Below, one piece after another: positions 35,830 to 47,162 of a DNA stretch of 64,000 bases. Location: NCBI RefSeq assembly GCF_954871325.1, contig NC_088775.1:54103561-54167560 (forward strand). The letters run 5' to 3'. The notes beneath the pieces were generated by a model. That model had not been told where the DNA came from and ran no database searches. It saw nothing but the letters and a program-made list of their open reading frames with translations. Position numbers and translations under genes: made by a program. Source of the DNA: Gordionus sp. m RMFG-2023 (taxonomy: Eukaryota > Nematomorpha > Gordioida > Chordodea > Parachordodidae). Within the stretch, counting starts at the first letter, position 1. Each line of letters starts with the position of its first letter.

Positions 35830-37101
35830 CAGGTTTTCCAAAAAAGGAAATTCCAATCAAAAAGGGAAAAGTTTAAATCATAAAAGGAAAAGGTGCGATC
35901 AAAGAATGAAAAGGGCCAATCATGAAAGGAAGTTCAATCAAAAAAGATTAAGGCCCTATCAAAAAAAAGTCCCAAAGGTTTAGGAAAAAGTCACTTAATA
36001 AAGGAAAAGTGTCAATTAAAAAAGGAAAATTCCCAAAAGGAAAGGAAAAGTGTCAATCAAATAAGGAAAATCGTTATTTTTTTAAATATTTTTTAAAAAA
36101 ATTATAAATTCTTTTTCTTGTCGATTTTTATTATTCCTTCTTATTTTATTTCTAACTTTTATTTTTCTTACTATCTTTTCTCAATTTATTTTTTTTCTCA
36201 TTTTTGATAATTCTTTTTAAAAATAATTTATAAATTTTCCTTGTTATTTTTCTTCACTTCTCTGCACCATTTTTTAACAATTCTTTCTTTTTTTTTCATC
36301 ATACAATAACAATAATTTGACTTTTTATGATTTTTCTCCTCTATTGTTATCTTTTACATACATTTCTAACTTTTTCAATCTCTTTAAGTCATTTTAATCT
36401 TTATTTTCTGATCTTTTCTTAATTTTTTTTTCTTCTCATTTTTGATAATTTTTTTTGATAATTATTTTTAATTTTCACTTATAATTTTTATTTTTCAATG
36501 GCAGACAATTTTTTATATTAGAATTTTTTACATATTAAATTTTTTAATTACAATTACTGAATAATTAAATTAATCGTTTGGTTATAATATACCTTTTTAA
36601 AATTAAATAAGTTTGAACTATAATATCAAACGATATAAATTAATAAAATATAATCATTTTTAAATTCTTATTTTTAAAAGAAAAATAAAGTAAAGAAATC
36701 GTAAAAAGTTAGAAATAAAATATGAAGGAATAATGAAAATTTAAGAAAAATCGACAAGAAAAAGAATTTATAATTTTTTTAAAAAATATTTTTTAAAAAA
36801 AACGATTTTCCTTTTTTGAATGGGAAATTTCCTTATTTGATTGACACTTTTCATTTTTAATTGGACCTTTTCCTTTTTTATTTGACATTTTTCTTTTTTT
36901 GAATGAACCTTTTCTTTTTTTGATCGTGCATTTTCTTAAACCTTTGGGACTTTTTCTTTTTTGATTGACATTTTTCCTTTTTTGATTGGGCCTTTTCCTT
37001 TTTTTGGTTGAACTTTTTCCCTTGATTGGACCTTTTCCTTTTATGATTGAAACTTTTCCTTTTTTGATTGGGAATTTTCCTTTTTTGAATGGAAAACCCT
37101 G
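35830..37101. mobile_element. Foldback element with repeated 22-bp modules, TA-flanked
   Basis: The left end caggttttccaaaaaagg and the inverted right end cagggttttccattcaaaaa are flanked by TA. Each arm is 350-430 bp. The outer part of each arm is a degenerate tandem array of about 20-24-bp modules, of the form 'tttttgattgg(g/a)ccttttcc' on the right and its inverse on the left (35835-36075 and 36810-37095). The inner part continues as an inverted repeat ('cgattttt' to 'ttttaaaaaatattttttaa'). No protein is encoded. The end sequence and TA flank suggest a Tc1/mariner-related foldback element. Confidence 0.75.
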
Positions 37102-37541
37102 TATTTACGCATTACGTACAAACAAAAGTATTTTTTGATGCATGTTAATATAGTGTGATTCCTTGCAAGCAACTTGATAATAGATTAAGTATTTTTTATA
37201 TTTCAATATATTAAAAATAAATATATTTTCATAACAGTATTTACTTATTAGCTGAATAATAAATATTTGTAGAAAATAAAAGTTGCGAAAAAGCTTATGA
37301 CGAAACCTATTTTTAAAAAAATTTTGTAACTTATAAAATATAATTCGCTTATAAATTTATAATCTTGGTGTAAATTTTTAAAATTTAAACTGGGATTTCA
37401 TTAACTTTATTTAAATCAGCAAATATTTTATTTAACATGATTTCCTTTGATTTTAAGAATAGGTTATAACTCAAGTTTTCTAAATTCCAATAAATTGTAA
37501 ACAATAAATTTTCAATCACTTTCATTTTTTTTAAACGGCAG

Positions 37542-38430
37542 CAACAAAAGATATCATGTGAAAGGGTTCTTTGTTTCGCATAACCAACAACACGCCTCGT
37601 TAAATAATCTATGTTCCTTTTATCAGACAGGATTTCCAAGAGTTAATATCAAGTTTTCTTCTCAATCTAATCATCTAGGTAACACGGGAAATTTAGATAC
37701 TTATTTGACAGACAGTGCCAATCAGTTGCAACCCAAAAAGTCATTATCCATGAATGACTTATACTACCAGTTAGATTCTTTAGACTTTTGTATCAAGTCT
37801 AAAACTAGATTAAACGAGGAAATAACCGAAACAACTCATTATTACAGTGACAAATTTAATAAGCGGATCGCGAATAAAATCTTTAACAGCGGGAAAGTAA
37901 TTTTTAAAAAAAATTCGGATTTTATTGAAAAAGATGTTTTTGAATTCACGAAATCGAAAGAACCACTATGTTGTAGAGATTCGGTCAGCCATCAAACAAC
38001 TGGCTTCAAAATAAATCAAAATAACAATTCAAATCATGACAACGAAGAAGGTAAAGTTGGTAAACTCATTGCTCTTTTTGAATCTGAGCGGAGCCTCCCT
38101 TATTTTAAAAAATGCCAGATGCCTGCGCTCAAAAATTTATCTACATCGACAAACTTCAATCAATATTACGACGCGAGCGTTGAAACAAATAATAATAAAA
38201 CGTCTAACGAAATTAACGATACTCTCAATTATAGCAAAGTTAGTCTTGTCAAAGTGGGTCAAAAATTTGACAAAACGAAAATTCTAAGTAAATTCGAACG
38301 ATCTCTTTCCCTGGCTCAACTTAAAGAGAAATTAAGCCAACTATCAAGGGAGAGGGAAGGTTTTGATTATTCCGGACCAATTTACGAAAATGTAGAAACT
38401 ATTAGGAGATTTTACCAAAGTTTTTATTGA
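37542..38430 (+). CDS. Probable last exon of the PDZ gene
   Basis: The frame is open from an acceptor (..ttttttttaaacggcag, 37541) for 296 codons to a TGA at 38428-38430. It has no ATG near its beginning, as expected for an internal or terminal exon. It is less AT-rich than its surroundings and free of transposon similarity. The product is polar and serine/asparagine-rich, with 'KKSLSMNDLYYQLDSLDF' near residue 60, a basic leucine-bearing helix 'SLAQLKEKLSQLSRERE' near the end and C-terminal 'RFYQSFY'. One leading base completes the codon left by the exon ending at 22989. Function is unknown. Membership of the PDZ gene rests only on strand, order and phase; it may be a separate gene. Confidence 0.55.
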
Positions 38431-38471
38431 ATTTCTAATAGAAATTTGCATAATGTGACTAATAATCTTTA

Positions 38472-39458
38472 TAGGCGCGTAGCCAGGAATTTCCTACAAG
38501 GTGGGGGGGGGGGGTGATTTTTATTAAAATATTTTTTGGGACATTAGAAGCTTATTAGAATTAATTCATATTTTAAAAAATGACAATTTCAAAGAACACA
38601 AATAATTAAATATTGGAAAATACAAAATATGAGCCAATATATTATTATTAATAAATATTAAAGCTATATAAACCAATATGTAGATCACAGTTAAATATAG
38701 AATTAAACATATAATGATTTAAAAAGTTAATCAAAATATCGTTTATAAATAATAATTTAATCTTCTTTGCGATTGCGCCAGTTTTTAAACAATTTGCTTT
38801 GTATTGAAGCTAGCCCATTCAATCGATTTTTAAGATGTCATACTTTTGAGATGGGTGTATATTCTGGGTAATGAAGAAAAGATCCTCTCATATGTGCTTG
38901 TACTAATTGGTATTGTTGCAAAAATATAATAGTAATTTTTTATATTTGGGAAAATATATTTTAAATGTAATAATATATCAGCTTTAGATAAAATATCTTG
39001 TTCAGGCCATTTTTGATATTTCTTTAAGGCATTCATAATAGGCTCTTCTAGATCCAAAAATGCTGTAACTGCTTTGTCGAGGTTCAATCTAGTCGGGTAT
39101 ACTTTTTGCAGTTTTTCTTCTAGCGCAAGAAATCTCAAAAATAATTCTATTTAGAATATTCTGTCTCTTTAGATGTCTGAACATTTCATTCACTCAAAAA
39201 TTTTACGAATCATTGTTATTAGTAGAGATAAATTAATATAGAATTTTTTATCCATCTGTTCGTGGGATAAAATATTAATACACAAGGAATAAATATTTAA
39301 TTTAATTTTAACTTTTTCCTAAAAAGAATACAATATAACATATTTGAAATAGAATACTTTGCAATTCACAATTCATGTAAACCTTTTGTTTTTCCAAAAA
39401 AAAATTGCTAAGAGGGGGGAGGGCGACTTTCTCCCTCCATTCCCGCTGGCTACACCTG
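38472..39458 (-). mobile_element. hAT element D, 41 bp after the stop of the preceding exon
   Basis: The left end taggcgcgtagccagg and the inverted right end caggtgtagccagcgg are each followed by a G run (ggggggggggg near 38505; c/t-rich counterpart near 39415). It is 987 bp. A related copy with the same interior lies at 61764-63125. The 8-mers outside (aatcttta, ggctttta) differ at four positions, all transitions, so the duplication is not proved. Confidence 0.75.
38830..39138 (-). pseudogene. hAT D transposase, C-terminal fragment
   Basis: 102 residues include 'DLEEPIMNALKKYQKWPEQDILS' and 'IPISTSTYERIFSSLPRI', the C-terminal dimerisation motif of hAT transposases, ending near 'YTHLKSM'. 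The zinc finger and catalytic core are missing, so the element is an internal-deletion derivative. Confidence 0.75.
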
Positions 39459-39548
39459 GGCTTTTAACTCTATGAGGTTATATTTAAGAAATAGATTTAT
39501 GTGGCTTCTTTACTATGCTATCTTTTTATATATCTCTTTTTTTATCTT

Positions 39549-41060
39549 GGCCATTCCATGACAAATCGATCTAAAAAAGATAATTTTTGTGGACCTATTT
39601 CAAATCTTATGAAACTTTGCATGATGATAATATATGTTGTGAGATCCTCTACAATTTTCTAACTTAATTAGTTCAAGGATATATGGCGGGTTAAAGTTAA
39701 AAAATAGCGTCCTCTTCCTAATTTAGAAAAATTGATTAAAATAAAGTACTTAAAATTAAAAATATAAATGATAGAAGCCTATATTTGGTATAGATAGCCC
39801 TCTTCTCCTCGGAAAAGGCAAAGGTTGATTCTGATTGAGGCTAAAATTTTCAAAAAATTTATATTTATTGAATATATATACATTTATATTAAAAAAATTA
39901 GGTTTGGAAAACTTATTTTTTTAGTTGTTTAATTTTTTATCGATAGAAAAAGTAATTATAGGTGGCGATAACTAAAAAAATTGTAATTATTATTATTTTT
40001 AAATATAATTAAAAACAACATGTACTTAATTTTAAATAAAATATGAAATATTATTTTGCCTTTGATCTCCATTTTGTTGAAGTTTTGTTTTGAAAACATC
40101 CGTGAATAAAGCATATAAGTACGCCCTGTTGCTGTTTGGGAATTAATTTCTATAATATTATTGACAGGTACATAATTTATCTTCATTAGGTGGTAGTGAA
40201 ATAACCACATGTATCTTTTGCATTCCAATCATTGCGCATAAAATTTTATCTTTTAAATTCGTCTCTGGCTGTTCCACCTTAATACTTTTTGAATTCGCCC
40301 ATGTCATTTTTTTGCTTTTGGGTAATTTATTTCCAATAAAATTTAATGGGAACTTCCTTGAAATCTTGCAATGAAACATTAAAACTCTCAATGATACTCG
40401 TAGAATTAGAAATAATGTAACAATATTTGGCAGTAATTTCCTTAATTTTTGGTATCCTTTTTACAATGCCAATAACAAGAAAACGCACAAGCGATTGAAT
40501 TTTAAAATAACCTACTTCAGAAGTAATAGATTAATAAATCAAAACCTTAAAAACAGGACAATATCTCTTTTAAAGAAATATGAAGCCACTACATGAAGTA
40601 GGCTTAATTCTAAATCTATTTCAAGAGTAAGTTTTAAACAGACGATGATAAGCCAGATATATAAAACAACTTGAAAATTGCTAAATTATTTAAAATTGGA
40701 TGATATGCATAAGACAATGCAATCATTTTTATCTTTTCCAATTCATCCTGCAGAAATAAAAAACAGCATATTCTAAATGAAACACATAGAGAATTTATAG
40801 ATTATTCTGATTCTGAGCCAACCGTATCTACCGATGAAATATATGAGGATGAATTTAAAAGATTCATCGTTAAAAAATATCTATGAAAATATATAGAAAT
40901 TTTGGAAGCAGGAAAATTCATTTCCTTTTTTGAGAAAATTTTATTAGCCTCGGCAAGTTCGCAAGGAAATATTATTTTTCCATTTACCAATAATGCCTTA
41001 TTAGAGGAAAGACGAACACAATAGAAATAAAAAAATATGGACATTCTTCTTTTTTTAAAA
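39549..41060 (-). mobile_element. Remnant of long-inverted-repeat element L
   Basis: The left terminus at 39549 reads ggccattccatgacaaatcg, matching the ends of element J. Minus-strand frames contain 'VPVNNIIEI', 'TATGRTYMLY' (about 40120-40170), the same C-terminal motif as 'TATGRTCNLW' in J. Further upstream (41044-40802) is 'FPCELAEANKIFSKKE', which may be the middle of the protein. Frameshifts separate these blocks. The right inverted repeat was not found. Confidence 0.55.
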
Positions 41061-41267
41061 AAATTTTTGATTTAATGGTAATTATTTTGTTTAATATGGA
41101 AACAAAGAAATAAAAAATTATAATAGAATAAATTCAAAAAAGCATGAAAGTAGCATAAAAGTTTTGAAAATTTAGAAAAAATTTAAAACCATAAATTTTT
41201 CGGGCCAATATATTTTTTCGTGAGCGGACGAGTTCGGTTTAAAATTTTTATCAGCAAACGTGAAAGG

Positions 41268-41479
41268 TAGTGTTGTAACGGCTCGATTTGTGGAGCCGAT
41301 TTTTAAAAACGGCTAACTAATTATTTAAGCCAAAAATATATTGCCTAAACCTCGAGATTTCGCGAAAAGATGTCCAAACCTTTATGGCAATGACCAAAAT
41401 CTACAGGCTTACGTGATAATTTTTTTGAATAGAATATTGAGTGAGTCGTTTTTAAAAATCGAGCCGTTTAATAACACTA
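41268..41479. mobile_element. Small hAT-type MITE, 212 bp
   Basis: The ends tagtgttgtaacggctcg and inverted tagtgttattaaacggctcg are bounded by a perfect 8-bp duplication, gtgaaagg, at 41260-41267 and 41480-41487. It is non-coding. The terminal 'agtgttgttaaa'-like bases resemble hAT M at 4034. Confidence 0.9.
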
Positions 41480-41882
41480 GTGAAAGGGCGTGAACTTTTT
41501 TTGCCACCGAGAGCGAGCGTCTTCATATTTTACATATTAAAAATTGCTGTTATGTTATATATATATTTTTTTTAATTATATTAAATAAATGCAGTTCACA
41601 CTGATAAATTATATAAACAATTCAATCAATCAATAGATTCGACATTACTTTTAAATCTTATATATTTTTGAGGGCCAATTTTCCTTGGGTATGGGGTTTG
41701 TTTTTCCTATTACGTGTCATTTTCTGACATATATGAATATGATTATCTAGACAAATAATAATAACATATTTTTAAACAATTACTTTAAAAATTAAAATGA
41801 TATAAATTTTTATTTATTGATTACATTTCTTCCTTTTTAAATTTATTACAATTAAGACTTTAACCAAAAAAAAGAATGATGT

Positions 41883-41900
41883 TAAGAGTGAATTCTTTAT
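41883..41900. repeat. Target-site duplication (left) of the LINE
   Basis: taagagtgaattctttat, identical to 44759-44776. Its 18-bp length is typical of target-primed insertion. Confidence 0.92.
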
Positions 41901-41976
41901 TTTTTTTTCTCTTTAGCTTTCACCTTTTCTGGTGGTAAGCTCCTTCAATATCTCTCTCCACTTTATGTTATATATA

Positions 41977-42387
41977 CTATCTATCTAATTTATACTTCTT
42001 CATATTGGCTCTAACTTTATGTGCCCATTGAAGTTTTGACCTTCCTCTTTTACATTTGCCCATCACTTCCAAACTCTCAACCTTATTTCCTATGTAGTTC
42101 ATAAGCCTTCTCATTGTGTGCCCATACCACCTAAGTCTGTTTACCATTATCTTAGTCTTAATGGGCACTACCTTTAAACTACCTAGTATTCTTGTACTGC
42201 GCACTTTATCCTTTCTTGTTACCCCAGCAATCATCCTCAGCAATCTCATCTCCATAGTTTGTAGACTTCTCTCGTCTGATTCTTTGGTTGGCCATGTTTC
42301 CGAACTATATAGAATAGTTGGTTGTACTATGGAACTGTAAATTTTTCCCTTCAATTTGTGTGGGGGGATTCTTTTGTCAAAGAGCAC
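41977..42387 (-). pseudogene. LINE reverse transcriptase, thumb and C-terminal region
   Basis: The frame contains 'KIYSSIVQPTILYSSETWP', 'LRMIAGVTRKD' and 'NRLRWYGHTMRR', the well-known C-terminal segment of RTE-type LINE proteins. A preceding segment (42663-42439), 'MIFADIVILAESKDEM', carries a variant of the active-site 'ADD' box with the second aspartate changed to isoleucine, followed by 'GLKVNREKTEYM'. Confidence 0.85.
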
Positions 42388-43083
42388 TCCAGATAAAGAT
42401 CTCCACTTTAACCATCCTTAATTAATTTTACTCTTTCTCTATTGTGCCGTTTGTTTGTATAGTGGAGCCCAAATATTTGCAGCTTTGAATTGCCTATATC
42501 TGCAATTCATAATGCTCTCTGTTTCATCTCCTATCACCATATACTCCGTCTTTTCTCTATTTACTTTTAGTCCATGCTTTTCTAGGATATTTATCATACT
42601 CACTAATCTTTCTTTCATTTCATCCTTGGATTCGGCAAGTATCACAATATCTGCAAATATCATATTCCACTGGACTGTTTGAGGTATAGTGATAATACAT
42701 CTATTACTCTAATCAGGAGAAGTGAGCTGAGAGCTGACCGACCATTGTTATATGGCCCATATACATATCCTGTTTTATTCTTATATATTTTTCGGGAACC
42801 TTTTTTTGGCGTAGCGCTCACCAGTTAAGTTTTCTTGGGATTCTATCGAAGGCCTTTCTAGATCGAGAAAGACCATGTGTAGCTTTTTGTTATTTTCGCT
42901 CATTTGACTAATTGCGTGGATTGCATCAGTTGTTGATCTTCCAGGCATAAAACCAAACTGAGTCTCTCTTATTTCTATTATGTCTCTTTATTTTTTCGTA
43001 GAGTTTAAGACAGTGTGACATTAGTTTTATGCCCCTGTAATTGTGACAATTGTGTGGATCCCCTTTATTTTTGAGAATAGAAA

Positions 43084-43737
43084 CTAGATAGCTCTGCCTC
43101 CATTTTTGAGGAATCTCTTCATTTTCCAGTATTTTATTGTTAGTGCTTTAAGGCTTTCTATTGGAATATCATTTGGACACCTAGCTTTGTTGTTTTTCAT
43201 ATGCATGAAGCATGTGGTTATTTCTTGTTTTGTTATTGGTTGTACAAGGTTTTGACATGGGGAGTGTTCATCTAGATGTATGTGGGGATTAAAGTTGAGA
43301 AGCTCCTGAAAATATTCTTTCCATCTAATTATTATTTCTTTTTCCTTTATTATCAATTTCCCATCTTTATTTTTGATTACTTTCGGAGCTCCGTTTATAT
43401 CCCTAGAAATCTTTTCTCGCTGTTTGGCTAATCTGTATATTTTATTTTGCCCTTCTTTGGTATGTAAATCTTCATACATGTCATCATATGCCACAGCTAT
43501 GGCCCTAGCCACCGCCTTTGTAGATATTCTCTTGAATTTTTTGTAATTTGTATTGTCATCTGGGTTTTTATATTTGTACCATATTTTATATATGGCTTTT
43601 TTCTCCTGTATAATGATTTGTACCTCTTCATTCCACCACCATAGTTCTTTGTATGATTTGTTGCCTGCCCTTGTCAAGCCTAGTGTCGATTTGGCAGTGT
43701 CTATTTGAGTGGATTTATTTGAGATATGTAAAACCAT
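43084..43737 (-). pseudogene. LINE reverse transcriptase, N-terminal region
   Basis: 217 residues include 'KELWWWNEEVQIIIQEKKAIYKIW', 'WKEYFQELLN' and 'KNNKARCPNDIPIESLKAL' (the 'NNKA.GPDGIP' motif, degraded). The frame breaks after 'KMKRFLKNGGRA', and the palm continues in other frames (about 43080-42700), where 'PGRSTTDAIHAI'-like and 'MVFLDLERPS'-like segments can be read. Confidence 0.82.
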
Positions 43738-43868
43738 GACTAAGTAGCTTGTGTTGCGCGGCGATATCTTCTCCTGGGTGGACTTTGCAGTCTATTACAT
43801 CTTTTAATCTTCGCGAGAGATTAGCATGTAATCTATCTGTGTTTTCCTTGTACCACTTTCATATGTTA

Positions 43869-44544
43869 TTAAATGACTGTCTTTTTCCTATAGTAAGTGT
43901 TGGTTAAGGCAAGGTCGAAGGCTTGCGCAAATTTCAGTACATGTTCTCCTTCATCATTTCTTTCTCCATATCCAAAACCACCATGCCTTTTATAGCTGTC
44001 TCTTGCCTTTCCCACATGCGCATTTAAGTCAAAACCTATTATGACTAGGTCATCCTTAGGAATTTCCATTACAGCTTCATCAAAAAAAGCTCTAAAGTCA
44101 TCTTTCTCTTCTTCTTTGCAACCCGTTTGAGGAGCATATACTGAAAGGATGTGTAGTATTGATTGACCAATGCAGAGTTTTATCTTCATTAGTCTATCAG
44201 AGATCCTATTAACTTCTACCACTGAGGAGGTTAGATCTTGACTGAGGATGATGCCGACACCGTTCCTATTGCTAACAATTCCATTATAGTACAATTTATA
44301 CCCATATCATTAAAGTCTTCTGACCTTTCCATTTAGTCTCTTGTATGCACGCTATATCAACTCTCTTGTTCAACATTGATGCCAATTCTCTCGTCTTACC
44401 TTTAAGTGTCCCAATATTCAAACTTGCTAACCTTGTCTTCTTTGCTTTGACCTTTATTTTACTTTTCACAGGATGGAGGTCTACACCCTGCGCGTCGCTT
44501 AGATGGAACGCCCTAGCTTTCATATTTTCATTTATGTCCTTCAT
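43869..44544 (-). pseudogene. LINE apurinic-type endonuclease
   Basis: Two adjoining frames (44544-44296 and 44294-43869) cover the endonuclease. The first has 'RLASLNIGTLKGKTRELA' and 'VDIACIQETKWKG' (catalytic E). The second has 'NGVGIILS', 'ILSVYAPQTGC' and 'VIIGFDLNAHVG' (D and N of the active site). A stop and frame change near 44295 separates them. The enzyme nicks the target DNA for target-primed reverse transcription. Confidence 0.88.
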
Positions 44545-44693
44545 TTTTGTTTATTGGACCAGTATCCTTAGCACCCAGCTGTCAAGGCCTGTCGGTGACC
44601 GGGGTGTCATCTCTAAGCTCCGAAATTCATCTTACCATATGTCTTTACACATCAGTCATCGAAGAAAAACCTGAAAATTTTTATGTTCCTTAC

Positions 44694-44758
44694 TAGGATT
44701 GAACCTGGGACTTTCTGTTTCCAAGCATATATTATAACCCACTAGGCCACCCCGGAGA
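44694..44758 (-). promoter_or_regulatory. tRNA-like pol III promoter at the LINE 5' end
   Basis: On the minus strand an A-box-like tggcctagtgggtt (44749-44736) and a B-box ggttcaatcc (44705-44696) are spaced as in a tRNA gene. The surrounding bases do not fold into a full cloverleaf with paired acceptor arms, so this is not a functional tRNA gene. It lies inside the target duplication, so it belongs to the element. Confidence 0.78.
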
Positions 44759-44776
44759 TAAGAGTGAATTCTTTAT
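44759..44776. repeat. Target-site duplication (right) of the LINE
   Basis: Identical to 41883-41900; starts immediately after the tRNA-like head. Confidence 0.92.
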
Positions 44777-46310
44777 AAGGAATTAAAATAAAACTTCAAC
44801 TAAACATACGCGGCCTCTGATAAAATTTTACATTGATTGAGCAATATAGTTCATCTTTTTTTATAATAGAAAGTTTTTATTTTTGTTTGATATCAGAAGA
44901 ATTAGCTTTAATAAACTTATTTTAATTTGGTTAAAAACCATCCTCCAACCCCGACTTTATATGAAACTTCTTCTAGTCCAAAAATTGCACCAAAGATGAA
45001 TGTAGCGATCGAAATGAAAGAACATATAGTCACCGATATCTAAAACACAACATACAAATATATTTTTGAGATTTGATGATGATATATCTTATGAACATTA
45101 TGTTAAAAACATTTTGATAGAATTCGCTTTTATTTACAAATGAAATATGTACTTACACCTTACTCCTAATTTTATCTGCATGTGAAAAAGTGAGTTTTAT
45201 TCAAATGTTAACAAAAAATCTTTGATGGTCTTAAGATCTTTTCTTTCGAAAACTTACTATGAATATCACAAAATTGAAGATATATTATATTTTCAATTTT
45301 TTTTAAACTTATTTAGATATTTAGTTGTTTTAAGGGATAATAAATTAAATCTTTCGTGATCGTAACATTTTTAATAATTTTTATCTTTAGTGATTTTTTT
45401 AAAAAAAATCATTTGTGAAGATCATTTTATGATTATGAGAATAAAAAATTTAAGGGATCTTACAGGTGGTATTTTTAATCTTTATTATTTTAATAAATTA
45501 AATAAAATTTCATTTTATATTGAGTAAGTTTAAATTTGACAAATCGTCATTTTTTAAATTCTTATGCTTTTTTGAATAAATAAGGTTAAAATTAAATATA
45601 TTTATATAACTAGGTTAAATTATCATTTCGAAGATTTTAATATAAATTTAGAAATCTTCTATGTCCGTAACGTTTGAATCTTTTTTATTTTGGCTGGGCA
45701 GGTAAAAAGTAGAGATGCCCTTCGAGGTAATAGATAATAGAAAGACAATTATTTTTCAGCCTAGTTTTTGTAAAATAATAATTTTATTTTGCCTATAATT
45801 TTAAAGATAAATTATGATCGTCTACTATAATCATTCATTCATAATTACTATAAAAATCAAAATTTCAATGCTTTGGCTCAAGTAGAACCGGAGTTATAGG
45901 CCTTCAAAGTCTATTATTGACTCCATCTTGGTTTTAATCTCAAATTACTAATTATTAGTTATAATTTGCTTATAAAAAATTATAGAAGGCGCTATCGTTA
46001 AAAATTCATAATGTATTATTTATAAAAAGCAAATTATATTATAAATAACTGGAGTTTTAAACGCTACTTTTTAAAAAGAGCTAGCAATAAAAATGTTGAG
46101 CCTAATAAATTAATTAAACGCTCAAAATTCATAAGCGGCCACTTGTTAAATTGAGCTTCGACATTTAGCTTTAATGATTGCCAATTTCTTTGAGTCATAA
46201 AAACTAAGTTTTGATTCATTTATAGAATGGAATTGCAAGTATTTCCATATTTTCCTTGAGAGCTTGGTTCTTAAAGTTTCTTTCTTATCTTCTTTTTTAA
46301 TTAAATTTTA
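44777..46310. other. No gene seen
   Basis: AT-rich sequence without recognisable motifs. Near 46053 'ttttaaacgctacttttt' resembles the end of hAT M, but no partner end is found. Confidence 0.4.
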
Positions 46311-47160
46311 GGGGAAGCCGGGGAAAACGATTGGTATTTTGCATTTTTACCATAATATCTTGAAACTAACAAAACCGCACAAATTATATATTTATAAGTA
46401 GTCAAATTCTTCATCTACAAAATAAAAAAAAATATATTTATTTACCTATAAGATTTTAGGAGCCGCGATTAATTATGTGAAATGTGTCATTTTGCCCCAT
46501 GCCCAAGGTAAAATGATTTAAATTTAAAATTAATTTGAACATAACTGTTCTTTAATTGAACAAAATATTGCAATTTTGGAAGCTATTCATCATTTTTAGT
46601 ATAAACTATACAATACAATACGGAATGTAAAAAATTACATCCAAAATCGCACATTTTGAATTTGCCCATTTTAGGCACATAGTACATTTTAATTATTCTT
46701 CCCCTTAGCGACTATTCATAAATTTTATTCCAAATAACAAACTATTTATTAATGTCCCTTGCACAAAATTATTTTTTAGTGTACATATTAATATCTAATG
46801 ATCTTTTTACAGCTTAAATCCGATGGAACATTTTAACCGTTTTACCCATAGCAACTCCCCAATATATATTGTGTAAATCATTATAGCGTGACTTCTAGTT
46901 ACGCTATAAACTTTCGATAAATTTTATTTTATAGCTAAGGCTTTAAGAAAAGTGTATTCAAATTTTTAAATTCTGAGCCTTAATATATTTTGCTACAAGC
47001 AAAAAAATTAGGTGATTTTTATAATTTTTGGGTAAAAAACGGTTTTTTGGCAAAATTAGATATAAAAATACATGTTCAAACCAAATTTAAAGTCTAAAGA
47101 GTTAAGAAATTATTCGCGTTAACATAGTTACTCCGTCAATCGCCTTACCCCTGTTTCCCC
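46311..47160. mobile_element. TA-flanked Tc1/mariner-like MITE, 850 bp
   Basis: The ends ggggaagccggggaaaacga and inverted ggggaaacaggggtaaggcg, both continuing 'ttg', are flanked by TA at 46309-46310 and 47161-47162. The interior has no open frame with recognisable content. Class is inferred from the 2-bp TA flank and terminal GC-rich repeat. Confidence 0.7.
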
Positions 47161-47162
47161 TA

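Larger units (their letters stand above)
41901..44758 (-). mobile_element. RTE-type LINE with tRNA-like 5' head, bounded by 18-bp TSD
   Basis: The element is read on the minus strand. Its 5' end (44758) is a tRNA-like pol III promoter, followed by an apurinic-type endonuclease, reverse transcriptase and C-terminal region, and it ends in a short A-rich tail (T run at 41901). Identical 18-bp duplications lie on both sides, so the tRNA-like sequence was inserted as part of the element. Its 2858 bp is slightly short for an RTE, and much of the reverse transcriptase centre (about 43080-42440) is in mixed frames. The proteins resemble those often annotated as 'craniofacial development protein 2-like' in animal genomes. 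Confidence 0.88.

Noticed and set aside
38464-39466. aatcttta / ggctttta as the duplication of hAT D
   Set aside because: Only 4 of 8 positions match. All differences are transitions, which is suggestive but not enough to call.
44694-44758. A functional tRNA gene
   Set aside because: A and B boxes are present but acceptor and T-arm pairing cannot be completed; it is better explained as the tRNA-like head of the LINE.
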